Below are positions 44,039-52,995 of a stretch of DNA of 64,000 nucleotides, piece after piece. The stretch is from assembly GCF_007751035.1 (NCBI RefSeq), contig NZ_CP036433.1, positions 4,073,001-4,137,000 on the forward strand, in the 5' to 3' direction. A program made the position numbers and the translations under genes. This DNA is from Lignipirellula cremea. GTDB taxonomy: Bacteria; Planctomycetota; Planctomycetia; Pirellulales; Pirellulaceae. The notes beneath the pieces are model-generated. The model searched no databases and was not told the DNA's origin. It saw nothing but the letters and a program-made list of their open reading frames with translations. Every line of letters starts with the position of its first letter. Position 1 is the first letter of the stretch.

Positions 44039-45499
44039 ATGACATCCCCCAACTTCTGCGGCCGCACGCGACGCGAATTCCTGTGGCAGACCGGCGCCGG
44101 TTTTGGCGGGGCCGCGCTGGCCTCCATGCTGACCGAGGACGGCTTCCTGCAGAACCAGGCGGTCGCCGCCGACGGACAAACGGCCTGGACCAATCCGCTG
44201 TCGCCCAAACAGCCGCACTTTCCGCCCCAGGCCAAATCGGTCATTTTCCTGTACATGTACGGCGGGCCGAGTCATATCGACACGTTCGACTACAAGCCCG
44301 GCATGAAAGGGACCGACGGCAAGACGGTTGAGGTGCAAACGTTCGGCCGCGGCGGCCATAAAAACCAGGGACGCATCGTGGAGCCCCGCTGGGACTTCCA
44401 GCAGTACGGCGAGTGCGGCAAATGGGTTTCCGACCTGTTCCCCAACCTGGCGAAGAAGGTCGACGACATCGCCTTTTTGCATTCCATGACGGCCGATTCC
44501 CCCATCCATGGCTCGGCCATGCTGATGATGAACAGCGGCAGCATCCTCAGCGGCAGCCCTTGCCTGGGCTCCTGGGTAACCTACGGGCTGGGCAGCGAGA
44601 ACCAGAACCTGCCGGGCTTTGTCGTCATGCTGGATCCCCGCGGCGGCCCGATCTCCGGCGCCAAGAACTGGAGCTGCGGATACATGCCGGCCAGTTACCA
44701 GGCGACCATCATGCGGTCGCAAGGCACGCCCATCCTCAACCTGGCTCCCCCCTCGCAGATGACGCCCGGCGCCCAGCGAAAGCTGCTCGACACCCTGGCC
44801 CAGTATAACCGCGAACACCAGGCGGCCCGGGCGGAGAACACCGATCTGGCGGCCCGCATCGCCAACTACGAGCTGGCCTTCCGCATGCAAACCGCCGCGC
44901 CGGAAGCGACCAACATCGACCAGGAAACGGCAGCCACCCAGGAGCTGTACGGCATGAACCAGAAGCCGTCGGCCACCTTTGGACGCCAGTGCCTGCTGGC
45001 CCGACGGCTGGTCGAACGGGGCGTGCGGTTCGTGCAGATCTATTCCGGCGGCAACCACAACGACGCCAACTGGGACGCCCATGGCGACCTGAAGATCAAC
45101 CACGACCTGCATGCGTCCGAAACCGACCAGCCAATCGCCGGCCTGCTGACCGACCTGAAACAGCGCGGCCTGCTCGACAGCACGCTGATTGTGTGGGGCG
45201 GCGAATTCGGTCGCCAGCCCACTGCCGAATACGCCAAAGGGACCGGCCGGGACCATAACAGCTACGGCTTCACCATGTGGATGGCCGGCGGCGGAATCAA
45301 AGGCGGCGTCAGCGTGGGCAGCACCGACGAACTCGGCAGCCGCGCCGTCGAAGACCGCATGCACGTGAAAAACCTGCACGCCACCGTGCTGCATCAGCTG
45401 GGCTTCAACCCGAACCAGCTCAGCTACTTCTACGACGGCCTGGAGCAAAAGCTCGTCGGCGTCGAAGGAGCCGAGCCGATCCAGCAGATCATCTCGTAA
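44039..45499 (+). CDS. DUF1501 domain protein
   Basis: 486 residues. Twin-arginine signal TRREFLWQTGAGFGGAALAS at the N-terminus. Core DUF1501 motifs: PPQAKSVIFLYMYGGPSHIDTFDYKP (about 61-86, split), DIAFLHSMTADSPIHGSAM, and [14 protein letters not shown] near the metal-site region, followed by GRDHNSYGFTMWMAGGGIKGG. The family belongs to the alkaline phosphatase-like superfamily fold, but activity is not established. It follows the PSD1 gene by 85 bp in the same orientation, the standard planctomycete pairing, and the two products are presumed to work together outside the cytoplasm. Confidence 0.93.
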   Translation: MTSPNFCGRTRREFLWQTGAGFGGAALASMLTEDGFLQNQAVAADGQTAWTNPLSPKQPHFPPQAKSVIFLYMYGGPSHIDTFDYKPGMKGTDGKTVEVQTFGRGGHKNQGRIVEPRWDFQQYGECGKWVSDLFPNLAKKVDDIAFLHSMTADSPIHGSAMLMMNSGSILSGSPCLGSWVTYGLGSENQNLPGFVVMLDPRGGPISGAKNWSCGYMPASYQATIMRSQGTPILNLAPPSQMTPGAQRKLLDTLAQYNREHQAARAENTDLAARIANYELAFRMQTAAPEATNIDQETAATQELYGMNQKPSATFGRQCLLARRLVERGVRFVQIYSGGNHNDANWDAHGDLKINHDLHASETDQPIAGLLTDLKQRGLLDSTLIVWGGEFGRQPTAEYAKGTGRDHNSYGFTMWMAGGGIKGGVSVGSTDELGSRAVEDRMHVKNLHATVLHQLGFNPNQLSYFYDGLEQKLVGVEGAEPIQQIIS

Positions 45500-45556
45500 G
45501 CAACAAACTCACCCCCGTACAGGCGAGTGTCCTTTCACGCGAAAACAGTCGTAGAA

Positions 45557-45582
45557 AGTCGTCTTTCGCTCGGACCGTGAAA
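45557..45582. repeat. double-hairpin repeat, degraded copy B
   Basis: AGTCGTCTTTCGCTCGGACC then GTGAAA; it matches the start of copy A with altered loop. It is followed by TAAATAACC, similar to the MITE end, so it may hold a decayed insertion. Confidence 0.55.
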
Positions 45583-45628
45583 TAAATAACCGCCGGATTC
45601 TGGTTCGTCGTCTCAAGCAAGTGCAGAC

Positions 45629-45853
45629 GCCGGACAGTCGACTTTCACTCCGAGGCTGTGAATTTATTAACCAGAGGAGGGGTTCTGCTAGCAAATGGCA
45701 CTCAAAAACGACCCTGTTTTGATCTCAAACCTCGCCTCTGAGATGAAAATGGCTCGTTTTTGAAGCATCCTAAGTTAACATCCCCTGAATTTCGGAATAA
45801 ATTCACAGCCTCTCCGTGAAAGATCGCGTTCTTTTGCGGAGCAAAAGACGACC
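45629..45853. repeat. double-hairpin repeat, copy C, split by a MITE
   Basis: Left part 45629-45652, right part from 45817. Removing the insertion and one CTCCG gives a copy that matches copy A over about 60 bp with six or seven differences. Hairpin 2 reads CTTTTGC-GGA-GCAAAAG, a paired C-G to T-A change relative to copy A. Confidence 0.9.
45653..45811. mobile_element. 159-bp MITE with perfect 16-bp terminal inverted repeats and 5-bp target duplication
   Basis: Ends AGGCTGTGAATTTATT (45653-45668) and AATAAATTCACAGCCT (45796-45811), perfect inverted repeats. CTCCG occurs directly at 45648-45652 and 45812-45816. The interior (about 45700-45765) forms a second imperfect hairpin around TCAAAAACGA and TCGTTTTTGA. 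No coding capacity, so it would need a transposase elsewhere. Confidence 0.93.
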
Positions 45854-45969
45854 AACCGTCGACTTCCGTCAGCTGATAGCTTCTCGTTACGAGTGAAAGG
45901 CGACGAACCGGCCCCTTCCGGCCGCTCTAAAAGTCTTTGGCCAGGATGCAGTGGTCCACCATAACGACG

Positions 45970-46896
45970 TCAGGCCTTTACGGCGGCGTCTTGTTCCAGC
46001 AGTTGCTTTGCTGCTTCGCGAATGGCTGGGTGATCGGCTTCGTCGACGGCGCTGAGCAGCGGCGTTACGGGCCCGGTTACGGCGATGCCGGCCAGTTCCA
46101 CAGCGGCGTGCAGCACGCGGATCGGCTGGATCGAATTGCGTAAATTTTCCAGCGGCGAGAAGATCTGGCGGATCCGCTCGGCCTCCTCAAAGTTACCGGC
46201 CTGGATCGCCTGCAGCATGTTCATCGAAAGACGCGGCGCCACGCAGACACAGCCCGACGTAAAGCCCGCCAGGCCGAAGTCGCGCAGATGCGTGATGGCC
46301 GGCTGCTCGCCGATGCCGCTGACAATCCGCTGCGGGTCGACCCGCTCCACCAGTTGCCGCAGGTAGTCGTCGTTCGCTGTTTCGGCGCGGACCGTGGCGT
46401 ACTTGATGAAAGAGACCAGCCCGTCGTCGACCAGCCGTTGTACATCCGCCGGGTCAATGTAGCCGTCAAACTTGATATACAGCACGGCCGGTTTGCCATA
46501 CCGATCGACAAACCGCCGCACGCCGGTCGCCACGCCGGCGGAAGTCGCGACGCCCGGCTGGGGCAGAATCATGGCCGTGGGAAAGTCATGCTCCTGCAGC
46601 ATGGCGGCCTGGTCCATCATCATCCCAAAGGCGGCTCCCACCGACGGGATCACCAGCGAATCGGGACCGGCAATCTCGGCCAGCATCGCCAGCAGGGCCG
46701 GGTACTCGCTGGGCGCCAGGTGGTAAAGAATGGCATTGCCGCCATACAGCAGCGTCGACACGCCGCCTGCCTCCAGATGCCGCACGATCTTTGCGTTCTC
46801 TTCACGGCACAAGGATTCATCCGCGGCGCGGGCCAAAGGCGGCACCGAAATCACAGAACGTTGCAGACTCAAGGCGGTAATCGGTTCGGTATTCAT
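45970..46896 (-). CDS. dihydrodipicolinate synthase-family aldolase
   Basis: 308 residues, TIM-barrel class I aldolase of the DapA/NAL family. The Schiff-base lysine is most likely Lys165 in SFIKYATVR and the general Tyr is Tyr140 in AVLYIKFDG. The N-terminal GGVSTLLYGGNA replaces the usual GTTGE phosphate-like loop, so the substrate is probably not aspartate semialdehyde; members cover many 2-keto acids. It lies 40 bp after the MscS gene on the same strand and could be the last gene of the PSD1-LamG operon. Activity as DapA is therefore not claimed. Confidence 0.85.
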   Translation of the reverse strand: MNTEPITALSLQRSVISVPPLARAADESLCREENAKIVRHLEAGGVSTLLYGGNAILYHLAPSEYPALLAMLAEIAGPDSLVIPSVGAAFGMMMDQAAMLQEHDFPTAMILPQPGVATSAGVATGVRRFVDRYGKPAVLYIKFDGYIDPADVQRLVDDGLVSFIKYATVRAETANDDYLRQLVERVDPQRIVSGIGEQPAITHLRDFGLAGFTSGCVCVAPRLSMNMLQAIQAGNFEEAERIRQIFSPLENLRNSIQPIRVLHAAVELAGIAVTGPVTPLLSAVDEADHPAIREAAKQLLEQDAAVKA

Positions 46897-46936
46897 CGTA
46901 AACTAGCAAACCCGGGGAAAAGATCAGATGAAAAAG

Positions 46937-47812
46937 TTAGCCCGCCGCAGGGTCTTTTGGCTCGGTTCGGGGCGGCGCCGGCGGAGCGTTGGGAGACAAA
47001 TGCAGTTGCATTTGCGGGAACGGAATGTCAATGTCGGCCTCATCGAGGCTGTTCTTCACGGCGCGGATCAGGTCCTGCTTCACCTGGCCCAGCACGGCCG
47101 CGTCGCACCACACGCGAACGGACCAGTCGACCGAAGAAGCTCCCAAGTCCAGCAGCAGCACGGCCGGAGCCGGATCGATAAACACCCCTTCCACGCTGAT
47201 CGCGGCCCGTTCCAGGACCTCGCGGGTCTGGTCGATGCCGGCACTGTAGGCAACCCCCACATTCACATCGACACGACGGGTCGGATGGTGCGAAACGTTC
47301 TCAATCGTGGAGCCAAAAATGGAACCGTTGGGCACAATGAAACGGCGGTTATCAAACGTGTCCAGCGTGGTGGTGAACAGCTCAATCTCGTCCACCTTGC
47401 CTGTCTGCCCACTGATCGTAACGACGTCCCCGACCTTGTAGGGACGAAACACCAGCAGCATCACCCCGGCCGCAAAGTTGGAAAGCGACCCCTGGAACGC
47501 CAGGCCAACCGCCAGGCCGCCGGCGCCAATCACCGCGGCCATGCTGGTCGTTTCCACGCCAAACATTGACAGCACGCTGACGGCCGCCATCAGGATCACC
47601 AGCCAGTACGTCAGCCGGGTGAAGAACTTCCGCAGCGTTTCATCGACCCGGGCCTTGGCCAGGCCGGAACTGACCAGCCGACTCAGAAACTGGGCTCCGA
47701 TCCAGGCCAGGAACAGCAGCAGCAGCGCCCCGGCCGCCTTCAGGCCGTAATCCACGACATACTTTTCCAGCATATCTTTGATGTCTGGCGGCAGGTTCAG
47801 ATCCTTGAACAT
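46937..47812 (-). CDS. small-conductance mechanosensitive channel (MscS family)
   Basis: 291 residues. Three membrane segments: AAGALLLLFLAWIGAQFL, YWLVILMAAVSVLSMFG and the pore helix TM3 (VIGAGGLAVGLAFQGSLSNFAAGVMLLVFRP, glycine/alanine-rich, about 84-115), followed by the VGDVVTISGQTGKVDEIELFTT beta domain and IVPNGSIFG. The family opens under membrane tension to release solutes in hypo-osmotic shock. The C-terminal tail is Pro-rich. It follows the DUF1501 gene by 47 bp and precedes the aldolase gene by 40 bp, so it may be cotranscribed with them, an unusual partner for a cell-surface redox pair. Confidence 0.93.
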   Translation of the reverse strand: MFKDLNLPPDIKDMLEKYVVDYGLKAAGALLLLFLAWIGAQFLSRLVSSGLAKARVDETLRKFFTRLTYWLVILMAAVSVLSMFGVETTSMAAVIGAGGLAVGLAFQGSLSNFAAGVMLLVFRPYKVGDVVTISGQTGKVDEIELFTTTLDTFDNRRFIVPNGSIFGSTIENVSHHPTRRVDVNVGVAYSAGIDQTREVLERAAISVEGVFIDPAPAVLLLDLGASSVDWSVRVWCDAAVLGQVKQDLIRAVKNSLDEADIDIPFPQMQLHLSPNAPPAPPRTEPKDPAAG

Positions 47813-47859
47813 AATCGTAGAAATCCTTGACAGTGGCGCCGGACCCCGCTCCAGGGCGA

Positions 47860-49350
47860 TTACGACAACAGATCGTTGACGACCTTGCCATGCACATCGG
47901 TCAAACGATGGTGACGCCCTTGGTACTGGAACGTTAAACGCTCGTGGTCAATACCCAGGCAATGCAGCAGGGTGGCGTGCAGGTCGTGCACATGAACGGG
48001 GTTTTCGGCGACATTATAAGAAAAATCGTCGGTGGCGCCGTAGGTCAAACCAGATTTCACGCCGGCGCCCGCCATCCAGATACTAAAGCAGCGGGGATGA
48101 TGATCCCGCCCATAGTTCTCGGCCGTCAGTTCCCCCTGGCAATACACGGTGCGGCCAAACTCCCCGCCCCACACCACCAGCGTATCTTCCAGCAGTCCCC
48201 GCCGGCCCAGATCCTGCACCAGCGCCGCGGCAGCCTGGTCGGTGTCCTGGCACTGCAGCGGCAGCTGCGTCGGCAATTGCGTATGCTGATCCCAGCCGCG
48301 ATGGAACAGCTGCACAAACCGCACGCCCCGCTCGACCAGCCGTCGGGCCAGCAGGCAGTTGGAAGCAAATGTCCCTGGCTTTTTCGCATCGGGACCGTAC
48401 AGGTCAAACGTATGCTGCGGTTCGTCGGAAGTATCCATCAGCTCCGGCGTCGAGGTCTGCATCCGGCTGGCCAGTTCATACTGGGCGATCCGCGCCGAGA
48501 TTTCCGGATCGTGTGTCTGGGCCAGATGCATTTCGTTCAAGGCGGCCAGATCGTCGAGCGTCTGTCGGCGGCCGGCCTCGGTCAGACCGGCCGGGTTGGA
48601 CAGAAACAGCACCGGGTCCCCTTCCGATCGAAACTTGACGCCCTGGAAACGGGATTCCAGAAACCCGCTGCCCCACAAGCGATCATACAACGGCTGCCCG
48701 CTGCGGCCGGTTCCCTTGGAGACCATCACCACAAAGGCCGGCAAGTCGCGTGTCTCGCTGCCCAGACCGTACGCCAGCCAGGAGCCCATGCTGGGCCGTC
48801 CCGCCAGCTGCGATCCGGTTTGAAAAAAGGTGATCGCCGGGTCATGGTTGATCGCCTCCGTATGCATCGATTTGACAATGCACAGCTGATCGGCAATTTT
48901 CGCCGTATGCGGCAACAGCTCGCTCAACCAGGCGCCGGATTGCCCATGCTGCCGGAAGCGGAACTTCGACGGCGCCACCGGAAAGCTCGCCTGCCGCGAG
49001 GTCATCGTCGTCAAACGCTGCCCCTGCCGGACCGACGCCGGCAGTTCCTGGCCCCGCTTGTCCTTCAAGTGCGGCTTGGGATCGAACAGATCCATCTGCG
49101 ACGGCGCGCCGGACTGGAACAGGTAGATCACCCGTTTCGCCTTGGGCGGAAAATGCGGCAAGCCCGCCAGGCCGTCGCCGGGCAAAGCAGCCCGCGCGTC
49201 GCCCGCGCCGAGCCCCGCCAAGGCAATCGCTCCCAGCCCCAGCGACGATCCGCCCAGGAAACGGCGCCGGGTCAAATCGTCAAGCGGAAGCGCGGCAGTC
49301 GCGGCGGATGCAGCATTAGATCTCGTATCGCCAGAGGAGGCAGCAGGCAT
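47860..49350 (-). CDS. DUF1501 domain protein
   Basis: 496 residues from ATG 49350, two bases after the stop of the PSD1-LamG gene; the open frame upstream overlaps that gene and is ignored. A twin-arginine signal [20 protein letters not shown] lies about residues 26-45. Core motifs: [52 protein letters not shown] and [21 protein letters not shown]. Same family as the protein at 44039 but distinct in sequence. It is presumed to be translationally coupled to and to act with the upstream PSD1-LamG protein. Confidence 0.93.
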   Translation of the reverse strand: MPAASSGDTRSNAASAATAALPLDDLTRRRFLGGSSLGLGAIALAGLGAGDARAALPGDGLAGLPHFPPKAKRVIYLFQSGAPSQMDLFDPKPHLKDKRGQELPASVRQGQRLTTMTSRQASFPVAPSKFRFRQHGQSGAWLSELLPHTAKIADQLCIVKSMHTEAINHDPAITFFQTGSQLAGRPSMGSWLAYGLGSETRDLPAFVVMVSKGTGRSGQPLYDRLWGSGFLESRFQGVKFRSEGDPVLFLSNPAGLTEAGRRQTLDDLAALNEMHLAQTHDPEISARIAQYELASRMQTSTPELMDTSDEPQHTFDLYGPDAKKPGTFASNCLLARRLVERGVRFVQLFHRGWDQHTQLPTQLPLQCQDTDQAAAALVQDLGRRGLLEDTLVVWGGEFGRTVYCQGELTAENYGRDHHPRCFSIWMAGAGVKSGLTYGATDDFSYNVAENPVHVHDLHATLLHCLGIDHERLTFQYQGRHHRLTDVHGKVVNDLLS

Positions 49351-49352
49351 GG

Positions 49353-52300
49353 CTATTCTTTCGTGATCACTTCGTCGAGATTGAAGATCGTATTCGCCAG
49401 GGCGGCCCACGCGGCCACTTCGACCGGGACCAGTTCGGCCGATGTCAGCGATTCGCCGACCTGCAGGAACTCCTTCGCCGCAGCCGGTCGTTCCGCAAAT
49501 CGCTCCCGGTGGGACGCCAGACCCCGTAAAAGCACGGCCCGTTCCCGCGGCAGCGGAGGACGGCACACGGCGTACTCATACAGCTGCGTCAGATGCTGGT
49601 CGTCGTCGCCCGGCTGCAGCAGCACGCGTTCAGCCAGCTTCCGGGCCGCTTCGACAAACGCCGTATCGTTCAGCAGCGCGAGCGCCTGCAAAGGCGTATT
49701 GGTGCGGGCCGGCCGCACGATGCATGTCTCCCGGTTGGCCGCGTCGAACGTCATCAGCAGCGGGGCGGCGACCGTCCGTTTCCAGTACGTGTAAAGGCTC
49801 CGGCGATAGAGCGCGGCGCCTTCATCCTGGTCGTAGGTCTGGCTGGCGACCTCTTCCCACAAGCCTGGCGGCTGATACGGTTTGACGGAAGGACCGCCGG
49901 ACTGCTCCACCAGCAACCCGGCCGCAAAGAGCGCCTGGTCGCGAACCGCATGCGCCGTCAACCGGAAGCGTGGCCCCCGGGACAGCCAGCGATTTTCCGG
50001 GTCGCGCTCGGTCAGATCGACCGAGCCGTGCGACGACTGCCGGTACACGGCGCTCATGACGATCAGCCGATGCAGACGCTTGAGGTCCCAGCCGCTTTCC
50101 ACGAACTCCACCGACAGCCAGTCCAGCAGTTCCGGGTGACTGGGCCGTTCCCCTTGCGTGCCGAAGTCCTCCGTCGTTTGCACCAGTCCGGCGCCAAAGA
50201 ACAATTGCCAGGCCCGGTTCACAGCCACCCGGGCGGTCAGCGGATTGGCCGGATCGACCAGCCACTGGGCCAGGCCCAGACGATCATCGGGAGCGCCCTG
50301 CGGGAACGGATGCAGCGCCGCCGGCACGCCGCGTTCGACCTCGCGGCCCGGCTTGTCATACTGGCCGCGTTCCAGAATGTACGCGGGACGACGCTGCGGC
50401 AGTTCCTGCATCACCATCACATCGGGCAGTTCTTCGCTCAGCAGCGTGCGCTGCCGCAGAACGTTCGCCCTCTGACGATGTAACTCCCGCAAGGCCGGCG
50501 GGGCCGCATGCCGCAAGAAGTACGCCTTGAGCTTGGCTGTCTCACCAGGCGTACGCTGGGAGACCGGCGTGCTGGCGATCTGCGAGATCGGCGTCGCCGT
50601 CGCCAACAGGCCAATGCTCGCGTCGGACAATTGCCGGTCGAACACGCGAACGTCGTCGATCTTTCCCTGGAAGCGCGAGTCCGGTCCGCCCCCGGCGCCG
50701 ATGCGGAACGGCTCGCCGGAGCCGAACGACTGGTTGATGTCGTCCAGCTCGATCTGCATCTTTTGCGGCTCGCCATCGACGAACACCTGGATACCGCCCG
50801 CCCGACGGGAGCCATCGTACGTAACGGCCACATGCCGCCACTGGTCCGGCGCCACGACCGCTTCGGCCGTCTCAACGCGAAGCGAATCATCCAGCCAGCG
50901 TTTGACCAGATACACCTTGATCTTCCCGTCTTCCAGGGCCACGCAGTAGCCGTCCCCCTGCGGTTCGTCCGTCATCCGGGAGACGATCGTCCCGCCCGAC
51001 CCATGCACCCAGGCGGCCAGCGTGAACTTGTCAAAGTAGCCGAACTGCCCGACGTTCCCCGCATCCAGCCATTGCCGGCCCTGCAGCTGCACGCAACCAT
51101 CCCGCCGACCCGGCAGCCATTGGGCTCCGGCGGCCGCGTTTCCGGCCGTAGCATCGGCCACGGTTCCGCCCTGCAGGACGAGCGCGCCGGGGGCCGGCGG
51201 TTCGTCGTCGCCATCGAGCGGGAAATGGGCCGTCAACCCTTCGTCGAAGTTCCAGTCCGGCGCGGCTGCGGCGGCTGACTTCTCCCAGACCACCTGGGCC
51301 GCGGCCAGTTGCGGCTGCTGGGCGTTCAATGCCCGGGCCAGGTCGCCCGCCTGCTGGGACAGGGCGGCCAGCTGCACTTGCTGCTCCCGCGTGGGGGCCG
51401 GCAGGTAGGGCGGCGAGTTCCCTTCCTTCCGGGCGCGGCCATGCTCGGGCAGGTTATTGAAGAAGGCGTAGAGCTGATAAAACTCCGCCTGGCTGAGCGG
51501 GTCGTATTTGTGGTCGTGACAGCGAGCACAGCCGAGCGTCAATCCCAGCCAGACCGTCGCCGTGGTGTCGACGCGATCGACGACGTACTCGACCTCGAAC
51601 TCTTCCGGGATCAGGCCGCCTTCGGAGTTCGCCCGATGATTCCGGTTGAACCCGGTGGCGATCTTCTGCTGCAGCGTGGCGCCGGGCAGCAGATCGCCGG
51701 CGATCTGCTCGAGCGTGAACTGGTCAAACGGCATGTTGGCGTTGAGCGCTTCAATCACCCAGTCCCGCCAGCGCCACATGTTACGGGGGCCGTCGGTCTG
51801 GTAGCCGCTGGTGTCGGCGTAACGGGCCGCATCCAGCCAGGGCAACGCCATCCGCTCGCCGTAGCGGGGTGAAGCCAGCAGCCGGTCGACCGCTTGCCCA
51901 TACGCGTCGGGCGACTTGTCCGCCAGGAACGCCGCCATCTCCGTCGGCGTCGGCGGCAGCCCGGTCAAATCGAGCGACACACGACGTAACAGCACGCGAC
52001 GATCGGCCTGCGGGGACGGCGCCAGACCGTGCTGCTCCATACGAGCCAGAACGAACCGATCGACGGCCGTAAGCGGCCACTGCGGCTCGCGGACCGACGG
52101 CAACGCCGGACGCTGCGGCGCCCTGAATGCCCAGTGTTCCCGCCAGGCGGCGCCTTCTTCCACCCAGCGCCGGAGCAGGTCGATCTCGGCCGTACTCAGC
52201 GACACATTCGAATCGGGCGGCGGCATTACCTCGTCGGGATCATGGCTCAGAATCCGGGCGATCAGCTCACTGCCCGCGGCGTCTCCGGGTTTGACGACGC

Positions 52301-52529
52301 CGGGCGACTTGTCGCTGGCGATCACGCTTTCCGCCAGGTCAAGGCGCAGGTCGGCTTTGCGCTGGGCCGCATCGGGACCGTGGCACTTGTAACAACGGTC
52401 GGCCAGGATCGGCTGGATGTCGCGGCCGTAATCCACCGGCGCCGCGGCGGCCGAAGGCGTCTCCTCCGTCATCGCCAGACAGGCCATCAGCAAGCCGGCA
52501 ACCGCGACAGGAGTAGGGTGAAATCGCAT
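49353..52529 (-). CDS. PSD1 cytochrome c domain protein with an inserted LamG/concanavalin domain
   Basis: 1058 residues from ATG 52529 (in-frame ATG at 52541). Signal peptide [14 protein letters not shown]. Order: planctomycete cytochrome c domain with haem motif CYKCH (about residues 45-49), DUF1549 (about 150-350; [11 protein letters not shown], second CxxCH in CARCHDHK), a LamG/concanavalin-like sandwich (about 455-640; [66 protein letters not shown]), then DUF1553 (about 740-1040). The extra domain suggests carbohydrate or surface binding. Compared with the 41254 protein it lacks the basic N-terminus and adds 160 residues. Confidence 0.93.
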   Translation of the reverse strand: MRFHPTPVAVAGLLMACLAMTEETPSAAAAPVDYGRDIQPILADRCYKCHGPDAAQRKADLRLDLAESVIASDKSPGVVKPGDAAGSELIARILSHDPDEVMPPPDSNVSLSTAEIDLLRRWVEEGAAWREHWAFRAPQRPALPSVREPQWPLTAVDRFVLARMEQHGLAPSPQADRRVLLRRVSLDLTGLPPTPTEMAAFLADKSPDAYGQAVDRLLASPRYGERMALPWLDAARYADTSGYQTDGPRNMWRWRDWVIEALNANMPFDQFTLEQIAGDLLPGATLQQKIATGFNRNHRANSEGGLIPEEFEVEYVVDRVDTTATVWLGLTLGCARCHDHKYDPLSQAEFYQLYAFFNNLPEHGRARKEGNSPPYLPAPTREQQVQLAALSQQAGDLARALNAQQPQLAAAQVVWEKSAAAAAPDWNFDEGLTAHFPLDGDDEPPAPGALVLQGGTVADATAGNAAAGAQWLPGRRDGCVQLQGRQWLDAGNVGQFGYFDKFTLAAWVHGSGGTIVSRMTDEPQGDGYCVALEDGKIKVYLVKRWLDDSLRVETAEAVVAPDQWRHVAVTYDGSRRAGGIQVFVDGEPQKMQIELDDINQSFGSGEPFRIGAGGGPDSRFQGKIDDVRVFDRQLSDASIGLLATATPISQIASTPVSQRTPGETAKLKAYFLRHAAPPALRELHRQRANVLRQRTLLSEELPDVMVMQELPQRRPAYILERGQYDKPGREVERGVPAALHPFPQGAPDDRLGLAQWLVDPANPLTARVAVNRAWQLFFGAGLVQTTEDFGTQGERPSHPELLDWLSVEFVESGWDLKRLHRLIVMSAVYRQSSHGSVDLTERDPENRWLSRGPRFRLTAHAVRDQALFAAGLLVEQSGGPSVKPYQPPGLWEEVASQTYDQDEGAALYRRSLYTYWKRTVAAPLLMTFDAANRETCIVRPARTNTPLQALALLNDTAFVEAARKLAERVLLQPGDDDQHLTQLYEYAVCRPPLPRERAVLLRGLASHRERFAERPAAAKEFLQVGESLTSAELVPVEVAAWAALANTIFNLDEVITKE

Positions 52530-52995
52530 GCAAACACTCATTCCACGCTGCAGAATTGTGGACGAAATCGAAGCCGACAGAAACCGACCGGCGGCGTCAA
52601 ACCAGGAAGGGACCTCATCAGCAGATCGTCTCGTCGTCGCGCTCCGCCGGGAAGCTCCCCCAGGGAAAGGGCCCGCCATGATGGTAGATGCTAGCCTGAT
52701 CGCACGCTCGAGCCAACTACTTCCCGCCGAAAGCCCGACTTTTGTTCCTACAAAGCGATGACCGCCGTAGAACGCGCAGGCCTGTTGCGATAAACCCACG
52801 CCGAACTAGCTCACCACCGAGAGCACGGCGATTCACCGTGAGAAAGAGGCGATTGGAACCAAAAACGACGAGCATCTCTACCTGGCACGGTCCTTCGTCG
52901 CCGGGAAAACACACTCGCATCCTTGCCTCCTTTTTTCTCTGTGTTCCTCCGTGTCCCCTGCGGCGAATCCGTCTTCTCGATCGCCTCTCCCTTCC
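52530..52995. other. 466-bp intergenic region
   Basis: No supported gene. Part of it (about 52928-52975) has the C/T-rich TTCTCTGTGTTCCTCCGTGT motif that recurs in the intergenic DNA of many unrelated bacteria. The rest presumably holds the promoter of the PSD1-LamG operon and the 3' end of the copper ATPase transcript. Confidence 0.45.

Larger units (their letters stand above)
45500..45969. other. 470-bp repeat-rich region between convergent genes
   Basis: Contains a degraded double-hairpin repeat (45557-45582), a full copy (45629-45853) interrupted by a 159-bp MITE, and further TGAAAGGCGACG-like fragments near 45893. No gene. The hairpins lie where a terminator for the + strand operon would be expected. 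Confidence 0.8.

Noticed and set aside
43805-45448. 547-codon minus-strand frame opposite the first DUF1501 gene
   Set aside because: Shadow frame over a well-supported Tat-signal protein.
47944-49794. 616-codon plus-strand frame opposite the DUF1501 and PSD1 genes
   Set aside because: Shadow frame; Arg/Gln-rich with no domain.
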